Shown here piece by piece: positions 38,560 to 49,267 of a stretch of 64,000 nt of DNA. The DNA is taken from NCBI RefSeq assembly GCF_028649395.1, contig NZ_JAQSUW010000014.1, positions 247,131 through 311,130 of the forward strand. The letters run 5' to 3'. Below the pieces are notes generated by a model, which saw only the letters and a list, made by a program, of their open reading frames with translations, was not told the origin of the DNA and made no database searches. Every line of letters begins with the position of its first letter. The first letter of the stretch is position 1. Position numbers and translations under genes: made by a program. Source of the stretch: Pseudomonas sp. Gutcm_11s (GTDB lineage: Bacteria > Pseudomonadota > Gammaproteobacteria > Pseudomonadales > Pseudomonadaceae).

Positions 38560-38958
38560 TCAGAAGAAGCCCGGCTGATGGCGCTCCGCCACATAGTCCA
38601 GCGGGAGGGCCGCAGCCTTGATGAAGAAGGCCGCCAGCTCGGTTTCCACCAGGGTGTGGTTGATCGAGTCCAGCGGCGCTTGCAGGCGCTGTACCTCGCG
38701 GCCGTAGCTCTTCTCGTGCAGCACCAGATGGCTGTTGGGCACTTCCGTGATGCGGTAGCAGCAGGGCGTGCCATCGCTGGGGCGACGCAGGGTCAGCTTC
38801 AACTCGGCCTGAGTTTCGTTGCGCAGCTGCATGCTGGCCTGCAGGCCATTGGCGTGCGCGTAGTCGGCGGCTTCCTCGAAATGCTGGGCCGCGCAATCCA
38901 CCAGCGCATGCAGCAGTTCCTCGCGAAATACCGGCTCGATCCTTGGTTGGTTGATCAT
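38560..38958 (-). CDS. Hypothetical protein, 132 aa
   Basis: The start at 38958 follows GAGGAG, and a longer reading upstream lacks one. The soluble product has no signal peptide or membrane segment. It starts MINQPRIEPVFREELLHALV and contains FEEAADYAHANGL and ETELAAFFIKAAALPLDY. I do not recognise a family. It lies between the stressosome operon and a cluster of other small unknown genes on the same strand, 69 bases downstream of the 79-residue membrane protein. Confidence 0.65.
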   Translation of the reverse strand: MINQPRIEPVFREELLHALVDCAAQHFEEAADYAHANGLQASMQLRNETQAELKLTLRRPSDGTPCCYRITEVPNSHLVLHEKSYGREVQRLQAPLDSINHTLVETELAAFFIKAAALPLDYVAERHQPGFF

Positions 38959-39027
38959 CACGCTGCTCCTCAGAAGTGGTCGATTTCCGCTTCGACCTGC
39001 CACATTGAGCCGAGTGCCGAAGATTTT

Positions 39028-39267
39028 TCAGCGGTGCGCGAAGTGCTGCGCAGCGCGCAGGGCCGGCGACAGGATCGGGCGCGGCGGCTTGGGCCGGCGT
39101 GGTTTGCGTCTGACCAGCGTGGGCGCTTCGCGGGGCACAGCCGGCGCGTGGTATGCGTGGGCATCCTGGGCGTGCCGGCGAACCACGCGCAGCATGCCCC
39201 AGAGCATGGCCGCGGCTACCAGGAACCAGGATGAGATGGCGAGGAAGATGACGCTTTCGGCTTCCAT
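39028..39267 (-). CDS. Small single-pass membrane protein, 79 aa
   Basis: One N-terminal transmembrane helix (about residues 5-27, VIFLAISSWFLVAAAMLWGM) is followed by a strongly basic, proline-rich cytoplasmic tail (RRKPRRPKPPRP). The ATG is coupled to the upstream stop by TGATG and preceded by GGAGGG, which supports real translation. There is no recognised family. Confidence 0.55.
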   Translation of the reverse strand: MEAESVIFLAISSWFLVAAAMLWGMLRVVRRHAQDAHAYHAPAVPREAPTLVRRKPRRPKPPRPILSPALRAAQHFAHR

Positions 39268-39869
39268 CAGCCTTTCCCTCCGTGCAGATCGATGTGAATG
39301 CGTTGATGCCGGTGCAGTGCCAGGCGCATCTCGTCGAGCAGGGCGATGGCGAAACGCTGCAGGGGCAGGGCAGTGGTGTCGGGCTGGCGGAAATCGTCGA
39401 TCTCCAGCAGGCGGGACGGCTGCTCCGGCGCCTGTGCCAGGGTCCAGGACACCGGGCTGGCCAACAGACGCTCTTCCAAATGATGGACCGGAGAATCGGG
39501 TGTGGGTTCGCCGTTCATCCAGTCGAAATCGTCCACCACCAGCAGACGCGGCACGCCTGCGGTTTCCAGACCATCCAGCAGCGCCAGCAAGGCGTTGAAA
39601 TGCTGAGAGAAGTCTCCAGGGGGCTGGCCGGCATCGAGCAAGGCGATTACCGCGTCCATGCCCGCCACGCTCTGGCTCACGCCAATCGGATCGAACAGTT
39701 CGCCGCCTTTGGTCCGCAGCCCAGGTCTGGCGCGGACCGAATTGAGCTCGGTGAGTATCGCCGTGGCCTCGTACTGGCGGTGCAGCGCCTCCGCCAGCAG
39801 CGCGCTGCCCAGGCTGCTGTGGGCGCCGTAGAGCACCAGCTTGAAGGTCGGCGTCTCGAGATTGTGCAT
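39267..39869 (-). CDS. NAD(P)-binding Rossmann-fold (SDR/NmrA-like) protein
   Basis: The 200-residue protein starts with a strand and a glycine-poor nucleotide loop, FKLVLYGAHSSLGSALLAEAL, which resembles the GxxGxxG region of NmrA-like proteins. A VIALLDAG segment and a C-terminal helix follow. There is no obvious YxxxK catalytic pair, so it may be a sensor or scaffold rather than an oxidoreductase. It lies three bases downstream of the 73-residue gene and is coupled to the membrane protein gene downstream. Confidence 0.6.
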   Translation of the reverse strand: MHNLETPTFKLVLYGAHSSLGSALLAEALHRQYEATAILTELNSVRARPGLRTKGGELFDPIGVSQSVAGMDAVIALLDAGQPPGDFSQHFNALLALLDGLETAGVPRLLVVDDFDWMNGEPTPDSPVHHLEERLLASPVSWTLAQAPEQPSRLLEIDDFRQPDTTALPLQRFAIALLDEMRLALHRHQRIHIDLHGGKG

Positions 39870-39872
39870 GGC

Positions 39873-40094
39873 TCAGGGCTGCCGGCCGTGGCCCGGCGGG
39901 AAGGCCGTGCGCTCGGTGTCTACACGGCTCACCTGCACATCGGTGATCAACCCGGGCAGCGCCCCGGCATGCAGCGACTGCAGGTAGAACAGCGCCTGGT
40001 CTGGCGTCAGCGACTCGGCATCGACATCCACCCGGGTGGATTGCGGCTGGTTATCCAGTATGTAGCTGACCAGAAAGACGTATTTCTTCGCCAT
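39873..40094 (-). CDS. Small conserved-looking hypothetical protein, 73 aa
   Basis: The compact soluble product starts MAKKYVFLVSYILDNQPQST and includes DVDAESLTPDQALFYLQSLH. The predicted alternating strand-helix pattern suggests a folded domain. GAGGACA lies upstream of the ATG. It is first in a four-gene minus-strand run (40094 to 38560). I do not recognise a family. Confidence 0.6.
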   Translation of the reverse strand: MAKKYVFLVSYILDNQPQSTRVDVDAESLTPDQALFYLQSLHAGALPGLITDVQVSRVDTERTAFPPGHGRQP

Positions 40095-40250
40095 TGCGCA
40101 GTGTCCTCATGGGGCCCTCGTGGTCCCGTGAGCAATGGACAGCCGCAGGCGGCGCGGTGATCCATGAATTTTTGGATAAACCTTCGCCGCCCTGGGAGGG
40201 TCGATTGTTATGACGGACATCCGGCGGCCCTTAGCCGCGAGGAGGCTGAA

Positions 40251-40388
40251 ATGACGCTTATGTGCCTGATTCGAGGTTGTATGTGGTCTGCCGCCACCCC
40301 GATGGAAGTAGGAAGCGAAGTGCTGCTATGCCAGTGCTGCAGTCGCTGCGGGTGTCATCGCTATCTGCCGGAGGAACAGCCGATCTGA
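40251..40388 (+). CDS. Small Cys-rich protein (PSPA7_2676-like), 45 aa
   Basis: The ATG at 40251 follows GAGGAGG at optimal spacing, whereas an upstream in-frame ATG lacks one. The 45-residue product has cysteines at LMCLIRGC and CQCCSRCGCHRY. The closely spaced CxCCxxCxC cluster suggests metal binding. It matches my memory of a small Pseudomonas family named after PSPA7_2676, with no known function. It is divergent from the gene at 40094. Confidence 0.65.
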   Translation: MTLMCLIRGCMWSAATPMEVGSEVLLCQCCSRCGCHRYLPEEQPI

Positions 40389-40408
40389 TCGGCGATTGCC
40401 GGCCGGGA

Positions 40409-40435
40409 GCGCCCTTGCCATGGGTGGTAGGGCGC
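40409..40435. terminator. Possible hairpin between convergent small genes
   Basis: GCGCCCT and AGGGCGC form a 7-bp stem with a 13-base loop, placed between the Cys-rich gene and the converging lipoprotein gene. There is no T-tract. Confidence 0.25.
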
Positions 40436-40458
40436 AGAAACATCGTCGCGGTCGTTCG

Positions 40459-40866
40459 TCAGTCGCGACAGTAGCCTTCGCCGCTACGTACGGTCAGGCA
40501 GTTGGACTTCTCGCTCAGCCACTTCATGCCCGTGTCCGCCCCGTTGGTGGCATGCAGATGCTCCGTCACCCCGTCGCGTTCAAACGCTATCCGATCCCCT
40601 GCAGCAACCCCTTGGAAGGTGCGTGGGCCATCGAGGTTCTGGATGGTGACCTGGTACTTTCCGGCGCCTCCTTCCAGCAGAAGAAAGGTTCCTTCCGGCC
40701 CGATCCACTTGCCGAGCCATTCTTCGGTGGGTTGAGCGAGGCTCGTATCGGCTGAACCCGTAGTCTTGGCGGGTGCTGGATTCGACTCGGGGGCTTCGCA
40801 ACCGGTGATGGAGAGAGCCAGCAGAGCGCCTGCCAGCAGGAGGCGTTGGTCAGGGAAGTGCTGCAT
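40459..40866 (-). CDS. Small lipoprotein of unknown function
   Basis: The 135-residue protein has a lipoprotein signal ending in lipobox SITGC (Cys at about residue 23), a Ser/Thr/Pro linker, and a beta-rich domain (WLGKWIGPEGTFLLLEGGAGK ... YQVTIQNLDG). The domain has two cysteines near the C-terminus (NCLTVRSGEGYC). It is predicted to be anchored in the outer membrane facing the periplasm. It lies 88 bases downstream of ybhN on the same strand. The family is not recognised. Confidence 0.7.
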   Translation of the reverse strand: MQHFPDQRLLLAGALLALSITGCEAPESNPAPAKTTGSADTSLAQPTEEWLGKWIGPEGTFLLLEGGAGKYQVTIQNLDGPRTFQGVAAGDRIAFERDGVTEHLHATNGADTGMKWLSEKSNCLTVRSGEGYCRD

Positions 40867-40954
40867 GGTTTGCTGTTCCTAGTGGTCTAGTTGGCGGCCC
40901 GCCGACGCTATTCGATTTGTCTTTGGAGTGTCTATCGCGTGCTGCACAGGCGTA

Positions 40955-41935
40955 TCAGGCGCCTTCGGTCTTCAGCCGCCCGGAACGCTCGGACTTCTGC
41001 CGTAGCGCCTTGGCTCGTTTTTCCAGCACCAGGTAGACCACCACGGCCACCAGCAGTGGCAACAGCAGGTAGATGGCGCGGTAGCCGATCAGCGCGGCGA
41101 GTACGGCGCCCTTCGACGCCTGGCCCTGCAGCATGGCAATGAACACCGCTTCCAGCACGCCGAGGCCGGCGGGGATGTGGGTGATCACGCCAGCGATGCT
41201 GCTGACCAGCATGATGCCGAGCACGGTCGGGTAGTCGATTCCCGCGGGCAGCAGCAGGAACACCAGCAGGCTGGAGAGCGACCAGTTGCACATGGACATG
41301 CCGGCCTGGGCTAGGGCCAGCTTCAGCGGCGGCAGCGTGACCTCGTGATCACGCCAGGACCAGGAGCGGCGGCGGGCGAAGCGGCAGGCCAGCAGGTAGG
41401 TGGCGGCCACCAGCAGCAGGCCGACGCCGATCATCTGCAGCGCCGTCGCGCCGATCTCCCATTGCTCGGGCAGGCGCACCAGGCGTAGCGCGAACACGCC
41501 GCCGGCGAGGATCAGGTAGCCCAGCCAGTTGGTGATCAGGCTGAAGGTGAGGATGCGCGTCACCGTCGCCATGCCCAGGCCCAGCCGCGAATAGAGGCGG
41601 TAGCGCAGGGCGATGGCGCCGACCCAGGAGCTGAGGTTGAGGTTGAAGGCGTAGCAGACGAAGGTCAGCGGCAGTATCTGCCGCGCCGGCAGGTGGTGGC
41701 CGGTGTAGATGCGCCCGAGCAGGTCGTAGCTGGCGAAGATCAGGAAACTGGCGGCGGTGATGCCGACACAGGCCGCCAGGGTCGGCGCGCTGTAGCTGCG
41801 CAGCGCCTGCACCACATCGTTCCACTCCAGGTTCTTCACCAGCAGGAACAGCAGGACCGGCACCAGGATGAAGAAGAAGGTGGTGAGCAGGCGTTTGCCC
41901 CAGACGATCCAGGGGTTGGCGTGGGACTGGCTCAT
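40955..41935 (-). CDS. ybhN: YbhN/UPF0104 integral membrane protein (lysylphosphatidylglycerol synthase TM-like)
   Basis: The 326-residue protein has about eight transmembrane helices and the family segment IAGVITHIPAGLGVLEAVF. It corresponds to the membrane domain of MprF/LPG synthases without the lysyl-transfer domain. The ATGA start at 41935 overlaps clsB. The ybhP-clsB-ybhN order matches the E. coli cluster. A role in handling phospholipids made or modified by ClsB is inferred from that linkage. Confidence 0.85.
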   Translation of the reverse strand: MSQSHANPWIVWGKRLLTTFFFILVPVLLFLLVKNLEWNDVVQALRSYSAPTLAACVGITAASFLIFASYDLLGRIYTGHHLPARQILPLTFVCYAFNLNLSSWVGAIALRYRLYSRLGLGMATVTRILTFSLITNWLGYLILAGGVFALRLVRLPEQWEIGATALQMIGVGLLLVAATYLLACRFARRRSWSWRDHEVTLPPLKLALAQAGMSMCNWSLSSLLVFLLLPAGIDYPTVLGIMLVSSIAGVITHIPAGLGVLEAVFIAMLQGQASKGAVLAALIGYRAIYLLLPLLVAVVVYLVLEKRAKALRQKSERSGRLKTEGA

Positions 41936-43155
41936 GAGGGCTTGCCCTGGTCGAAGCAGGTTTGCGCCTGCTCCTGCGCATCCGGGCGCAGCGAGGTCAG
42001 GTGCGGCGAATGGGCTGGGAACCAGCCGGCGATGGCGGGAAACAGCCGGGTGAAGTGGAAGCACAGGAAGATCAGCGGCGCGCGCCACCAGTAGCCGCGA
42101 ATGGCACGCTCCAGGCTGATGCGCTTGCAGTGTTCGCTGGCCAGGCCCTGCAGGTGCTCGAACAGCCGCTGGTTGAAGCGGGCGTCGCGCAGGATCAGGT
42201 TGGCCTCCAGGTTGAGTGCCAGGCTCAGCGGGTCGAGGTTGCTGGAGCCCACCGTGGCCCATTCATCGTCCGCCAGGGCGACCTTGCCGTGCAGCGGGCG
42301 CTGGCAGTACTCGTAGATCTCCACGCCGTCGCGCAGCAGGTAGTTGTAGAGCATGCGCGAGAAGCCCCGCGCCCAGGGCATGTCGGGCTGGCCCTGGAGG
42401 ATCAGCGTTACCTGCACGCCGCGCCGCGCGGCGTTGCGCATCTCGCGCAGCAGGCGGTAGCCGGGGAAGAAGTAGGCGTTGGCGATGACCAGGCGCTGCC
42501 TGGCGGCGCGAATGGCCAGCAGGTACTGGGCCTCGATGTCGCGGCTGTGCCCGTTGTTGTCCCGGATCGACAGCAGCATACGGGCAGCGCCGGCAGCTCG
42601 GCCGTCCGGCTGGACGTCGCTGGGCGCATCCAGGGCAGGGCGCATCAGGCGCAGGCTGGCGCGGTGCAGGTCGGCCACCACCGGGCCGGCGACTTCCACG
42701 GCGTAGTCCTGCTTGGCCATCGGCCCGAAGTCGCCCAGGTGGTCCGCCGAATAGTTGATGCCGCCGACGAAGGCGCGCTTGCCGTCGACCACCACGATCT
42801 TGCGGTGCAGGCGGCGGAACAGGTTGGTGCGCACCCCCAGCCAGCGCGGGCTGGGGTCGAAGACATGCAGGTTGACCCCGGCGGCGGTCATGGCGATGAC
42901 GAACTCGCGACTGAGGTCGGCGCTGCCGTAGCCGTCCACCGTCAGCTCCACGCGCACGCCGCGCTGGGCCGCTTCGATCAGTACTTGCTGCAGCTCCTGG
43001 CCGACCTTGTCCTCGAAGATTATGAAGGTCTCGATCAGCACTTCGCTGCGCGCCTGGCGGATGCATTCGAACACCCGCGGGTAGTAATCCTCGCCGTTGA
43101 TCAGCAGGTCCACCTCGTTGCCTTCACGCCACTGGTAGCTCAGGTGCTGGCTCAT
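41932..43155 (-). CDS. clsB: Cardiolipin synthase B / phospholipase D family
   Basis: The 407-residue protein has two phospholipase D HKD motifs: [18 protein letters not shown] and [18 protein letters not shown]. This is the YbhO/ClsB type, without N-terminal transmembrane helices. The start at 43155 overlaps the ybhP stop (ATGA). ClsB makes cardiolipin or phosphatidylglycerol by phosphatidyl transfer. Placement in a stress-gene region suggests membrane remodelling in stationary phase. Confidence 0.9.
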   Translation of the reverse strand: MSQHLSYQWREGNEVDLLINGEDYYPRVFECIRQARSEVLIETFIIFEDKVGQELQQVLIEAAQRGVRVELTVDGYGSADLSREFVIAMTAAGVNLHVFDPSPRWLGVRTNLFRRLHRKIVVVDGKRAFVGGINYSADHLGDFGPMAKQDYAVEVAGPVVADLHRASLRLMRPALDAPSDVQPDGRAAGAARMLLSIRDNNGHSRDIEAQYLLAIRAARQRLVIANAYFFPGYRLLREMRNAARRGVQVTLILQGQPDMPWARGFSRMLYNYLLRDGVEIYEYCQRPLHGKVALADDEWATVGSSNLDPLSLALNLEANLILRDARFNQRLFEHLQGLASEHCKRISLERAIRGYWWRAPLIFLCFHFTRLFPAIAGWFPAHSPHLTSLRPDAQEQAQTCFDQGKPS

Positions 43156-43934
43156 AGATGCACCTCCACGGCCAGCGGGGCATGGTCGGAGAGGTGCGAC
43201 CACGGGCGCGTGGAGAGCACAGTCGGGCCGTGGCTGCTAGCGTTGCGTACGTAGATGCGGTCCAGGCGCAGCAGTGGCCAGCGCGCCGGAAAGCTCTTGG
43301 CCGGCTCGCCCAGGTCGCTAGCGAAGACCTCGTGCAGGCCCTGCTCGGCGAGAATGGCGCTGGCCCGCAGGCGCCAGTCGTTGAAGTCGCCGGCAACGAT
43401 TACCGGGGCATCGGCCGGCATGCCTTCGAGCAGGCGGCAGAGCAGGCGCAGCTGCTGCTGGCGGTGGTGCTCGCGCAGCCCCAGGTGCACGCACACCGCA
43501 TGCACCTCATGCGGGCCGGGAACCTGCAACACGCAATGCAGCAGGCCGCGTTGCTCGACCACGCCGATCGACACGTCGAGGTTCTCGTAGTGGCTGATGG
43601 GAAACTTGCTGAGCAGCGCGTTGCCGTGATCGCCGTCCGGGTAGACCGCGTTGCGCCCATAGGCGAACTGCGGCCACATGCTGTCGGCGAGGAATTCGTA
43701 GTGCGGCGTGTCTGGCCAGTTGCGGTGGCGGCGGGCGTGGCGCTGGTGGGTGCCGAGCACCTCCTGGAGAAACACCAGGTCGGCACCGGTGGCGCGCACC
43801 GCCTCGCGTAGCTCGGGCAGGATGAAGCGCCGGTTGAGCGCGGTGAAGCCCTTGTGCGTGTTGATGGTCAGCACCCGCAGCTGCTGCACGGCTGGCGCGC
43901 TGTCCACGGTGAGGATGGGCAAGGCGTCGGTCAT
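43152..43934 (-). CDS. ybhP: YbhP, endonuclease/exonuclease/phosphatase-family protein
   Basis: The 260-residue protein has the EEP fold motifs [34 protein letters not shown] and SDHAPL, including the metal-binding Glu, the GDFN aspartate/asparagine pair and the terminal SDH. Substrates could be nucleic acids or phospholipids, and the operon with clsB favours a lipid phosphodiester. The start at 43934 follows GGGAGG, while a longer reading does not. Confidence 0.85.
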   Translation of the reverse strand: MTDALPILTVDSAPAVQQLRVLTINTHKGFTALNRRFILPELREAVRATGADLVFLQEVLGTHQRHARRHRNWPDTPHYEFLADSMWPQFAYGRNAVYPDGDHGNALLSKFPISHYENLDVSIGVVEQRGLLHCVLQVPGPHEVHAVCVHLGLREHHRQQQLRLLCRLLEGMPADAPVIVAGDFNDWRLRASAILAEQGLHEVFASDLGEPAKSFPARWPLLRLDRIYVRNASSHGPTVLSTRPWSHLSDHAPLAVEVHL

Positions 43935-44055
43935 GCACCAACCTCCCGGCCTGTCGAAGCGACGATGCACTTCGCCGAGCTAGTGTGGCTCGTTGTCATG
44001 GGTTCCCCCTGGTCTGCTGCCTACTCAGGTTGGGACTTGAGGCCAGCGAGGCCGT
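43935..44055. other. Intergenic region between glgX and ybhP
   Basis: This 121-base gap lies between two same-strand operons. A GGAAC element on the minus strand (GGGGGAACCCATGAC) is the only promoter-like element seen. No terminator with a T-tract follows glgX. Confidence 0.3.
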
Positions 44056-46182
<2,127 letters not shown>

Positions 46183-46191
46183 GGCGTCACC

Positions 46192-46476
46192 TCAAACCTT
46201 GGGTGTCTTGGGCGTGCCGGAGCGCGGCGCACGCGGCTTCTTCAGCAGCTCTGGCTGCGCGGCCTGCGCTTCGGCCTCGGCCAGCGTCACGGCCTTGGGC
46301 TTGCTGATGCGCTTGGGCTTGAGCGGCTGCTGTTGCTGCAGCTGTTCACCGGCCGCCTCGGCTTCCGCCAGCTTGCGGGCCATGGCCCAGTGGCGGTCTT
46401 CCTGGCCGGCGGGTTTACCCTCGGATTCCCAGATCTGATAGGCGAATTCGCGTACGCGCTGCTCACTGATGCTCAT
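46192..46476 (-). CDS. DUF2934 domain protein
   Basis: The 94-residue protein starts at 46476. It has an N-terminal DUF2934 segment (RVREFAYQIWESEGKPAGQ, HWAMARKLAE), then a Lys/Pro/Ala-rich, probably disordered tail (KPKRISKPK ... KKPRAPRSGTPKTPK). The short domain is found in many alpha-glucan and stress operons. Its function is unknown, though binding to nucleic acid or to a metabolic enzyme is possible. It overlaps the treY end by 14 bases. Confidence 0.82.
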   Translation of the reverse strand: MSISEQRVREFAYQIWESEGKPAGQEDRHWAMARKLAEAEAAGEQLQQQQPLKPKRISKPKAVTLAEAEAQAAQPELLKKPRAPRSGTPKTPKV

Positions 46477-49267
46477 GGTGCTGCTCCTGGGGATGGGGTT
46501 TGAGGCAGATGAGGTTGACCGGGAATTCCGCCAGCACTTCGGCCAGCGGCAGGGTCGCGCCGCCGGCCGGCTGGCAGGGTGGGAAGACGGCACTCAGGCA
46601 CAGGCCGGCGGCGCCCTCCGGCAGCACCACGCGGGTATCGCCCCAGCGTTCGGCGGGCACCAACGGCTGGCTGCTCGTGCCGAGCAGATCGGCTGCCAGG
46701 CGCGGCACGATGGTGATCAGGTACACGCCATCCAGATGGCGAGCGAAGGCCAGGGCGCTGTCGGCGTGCTCGCCCTCGATGCGCAGCGGCAGGTAGTCGC
46801 CAGCCGCGAACAGTTGCGGACGGCCATGACGGATGGCCAGCACGCTGGCGATCAACCACTGCTTGATGCGTCCGTCGCGCCAGTGGCGCAGCAGATCGCC
46901 GGGCTCTTCCAGCCCGCTGAGCGAGTGCATGCGCGCGGTGAAATCCGGCAGCTGGCGGTTGTCCGGGTCGACCAGGCTGAAGTCCCAGTATTCGGCGCCC
47001 TGATACAGGTCCGGCACGCCGGGGGCGGTAAGGCGCAACAGGCACTGGGCGAGGGAGTTGAGCGCACCGGCCGGGGCCAGGTCGTTTGCCGCTGCGGCCA
47101 GTTCACGGCGCAGCTCGCGCCCGTTGTCGCCGGTCAGCAGGCGTTCGAGGAACTGTGCGCACGCCGCTTCGTGGGCGTCGTTCGGCGCGCTCCAGCTGCT
47201 GCTGAGCTTGGCTTCACGCAGGGCCTTCTGCTGCCAGCCGAGCAGGCGCTGCAGATAGATTTGCAGGCCAGTCTGGTCGTCCGCGGCCAGGTCGAGCGGC
47301 CAACTGCCGAGCAGGGCCTGGTACAGCACCAGTGCCTCGCCTGCGGTTGGCGCGATGTCGCTGCGCAAGGGCTCCGCCAGTTGCTGCCAGTGGCGCACCC
47401 GCTCGGCGTACCAGTTGGCGCGCTCGCTGAGCACGGCCAGGCGTGCGCGGCTGTCTTCGCCGCGCTTGTGGTCGTGGGTGGCGCTGGCCAGCAGGGCCAA
47501 TGGGAAGTGTTGCTGGCGTTCCTGACAGAGGCGGTGAAAGTGTTCGAGCGGGCGGCTGAAGTGTTCCGCATCGAAGCCTACGTCGTAGCGCGACAGCAGC
47601 AGGCCGCTGCGGTAGAAGGCGGTGTCCTCCACGGCCTTGGCCGCCACCGGCGAGGTCAACTGCTGGAAGCGCGCCAGCACCCGCGCGCGCAGGCGCCGTG
47701 GCCGCCCCGGCGGCAGGTCGTTCAATGGCTGGCCGCCGAGCCAGCGGTCGAGGTGTTCCAGCAGCGGCCAGTCGGCCTCGGCCAGGGTCTGGCGCGCACC
47801 GTCCAGGGCCTGCTCGAACATGCGCCGATCCTGCGCGGAGCGACCCGCGCCGCCGACGTAGGTGCGGTACACCGGGAAGTGCACGATCAGCTCCAGCAGT
47901 GCACGGCGGATCGAGCCCAGGGTCAGGTCGCGGGTGGCGATGTCGTTGCGCGCCACCTGCAGCAGGCCCTGGGTGACTTCTTCCAGGTCACCGGCCAGCG
48001 AGCCGGTCAGCACCAGGCGGCGTGCCTCCAGCACTTCCTCGGCGAAGTCCGCCGGGCGCCCGCTCAGCTCGGCCCACAACTCGCGTAGGGGCTGTTCACC
48101 CTGTGGATCATGCTGCAGCAGCGACAGCTGGTTCATGAAGTCGTAGCCGGTGCTGCCGTCCACGGCCCAGCTGTCCGGCAGGTGCTCGTCGCTACCGAGA
48201 ATCTTCTCCACGTAGATTGGGAAATGCCCGCCGTTCAAAGGCTGAGGACGTTTCTGCAGCAGCCGTTCGACCCGGCGGCGCAGACCGCGGCAGTAGGCAT
48301 GCGGGTTGGCCAGGCCATCGACATGGTCGATGCGCAGGCCGTCGACCAGGCCCTGTTCGATCAGCTGGAAGATCTTGCCGTGGGTCAGCTCGAACACCTC
48401 GGGGCGCTCGACGCGCAGGCCGCCCAGCTCGTTGATGTCGAAGAAGCGCCGCCAGTTGATGTCGTCGGCCGCTGTGCGCCAGCTGGCCACGCGGTAGTGC
48501 TGGCGTTCGAGCAGCAGGTGCAGGCGCTGCAGGCCGGCGTCGCTATCACAGTGATAGCGCGCCAGCGCGCGGGGTATCGCCTCGCCGCCGACTTCCGGAC
48601 GGCCCAGTTCGGCCAGCTCGGCGCACAGGCGCTGGGCCTCGCGCCAGGCGTTGCTGGAGCCCTGCAAGGCATCGAAGCGGCGCGCCAGGGCGGCCAGTGC
48701 CGCGTCGTCGGCACCGCGCAGTATCTCGCCGTAGCTGGGCGGGGTGATCGGCAGGCGGTGCTCGAAGTGCTGGGCGTAGAAGCTGCCGCGCTCGCGGTCG
48801 AAATGCAGGGCGATGTCGCCGTTGCCCAGCGCCTCGCCGTAGTCGCAGCGCAGGAAGGGCACCAGCAACTGGCCGGTCAGCAGCGGGTCGGGCGAGTTCC
48901 ACTGGATGTCGAAGAACTTGGCGAAGGGGCTGTTCTGGCCCCACTCCAGCAGGTCCAGCCACCAGGGGTTGGCATCGCCGCCGACCGCCATGTGGTTGGG
49001 CACTATGTCGAGGATCAGGCCCATGTCGCGGCCATGCAGGGCCTCGGCCAGGCGCACCAGGCCCGGCTCGCCGCCGAGTTCGGGGTTGATGCGGGTCGGA
49101 TCGACCACGTCATAGCCGTGCATCGAGCCGGGCCGCGCGGTGAGCAATGGCGAGGCGTAGATATGGCTGATGCCCAGGCGCGAGAAGTAGGGCACCAGCG
49201 ACACCGCGTCGTGCAGGGTGAAACCCTGGTGGAACTGCAGGCGCAGGGTGGCGCGCAGATCAGCCAT
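46463..49267 (-). CDS. treY: Maltooligosyltrehalose synthase TreY
   Basis: The 934-residue GH13 enzyme begins at 49267 (MADLRATLRLQFHQGFTLHD), the conserved TreY start; longer upstream readings lack similarity. Motifs include LDIVPNHMAV, DGLRIDHVDGL (nucleophile), and YVEKIL (acid/base). It isomerises the reducing-end glucose of a maltodextrin to an alpha,alpha-1,1 linkage. TreZ then cleaves off trehalose. Both partners are in the same operon, and it overlaps malQ by eight bases. Confidence 0.94.
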   Translation of the reverse strand: MADLRATLRLQFHQGFTLHDAVSLVPYFSRLGISHIYASPLLTARPGSMHGYDVVDPTRINPELGGEPGLVRLAEALHGRDMGLILDIVPNHMAVGGDANPWWLDLLEWGQNSPFAKFFDIQWNSPDPLLTGQLLVPFLRCDYGEALGNGDIALHFDRERGSFYAQHFEHRLPITPPSYGEILRGADDAALAALARRFDALQGSSNAWREAQRLCAELAELGRPEVGGEAIPRALARYHCDSDAGLQRLHLLLERQHYRVASWRTAADDINWRRFFDINELGGLRVERPEVFELTHGKIFQLIEQGLVDGLRIDHVDGLANPHAYCRGLRRRVERLLQKRPQPLNGGHFPIYVEKILGSDEHLPDSWAVDGSTGYDFMNQLSLLQHDPQGEQPLRELWAELSGRPADFAEEVLEARRLVLTGSLAGDLEEVTQGLLQVARNDIATRDLTLGSIRRALLELIVHFPVYRTYVGGAGRSAQDRRMFEQALDGARQTLAEADWPLLEHLDRWLGGQPLNDLPPGRPRRLRARVLARFQQLTSPVAAKAVEDTAFYRSGLLLSRYDVGFDAEHFSRPLEHFHRLCQERQQHFPLALLASATHDHKRGEDSRARLAVLSERANWYAERVRHWQQLAEPLRSDIAPTAGEALVLYQALLGSWPLDLAADDQTGLQIYLQRLLGWQQKALREAKLSSSWSAPNDAHEAACAQFLERLLTGDNGRELRRELAAAANDLAPAGALNSLAQCLLRLTAPGVPDLYQGAEYWDFSLVDPDNRQLPDFTARMHSLSGLEEPGDLLRHWRDGRIKQWLIASVLAIRHGRPQLFAAGDYLPLRIEGEHADSALAFARHLDGVYLITIVPRLAADLLGTSSQPLVPAERWGDTRVVLPEGAAGLCLSAVFPPCQPAGGATLPLAEVLAEFPVNLICLKPHPQEQHHEHQ

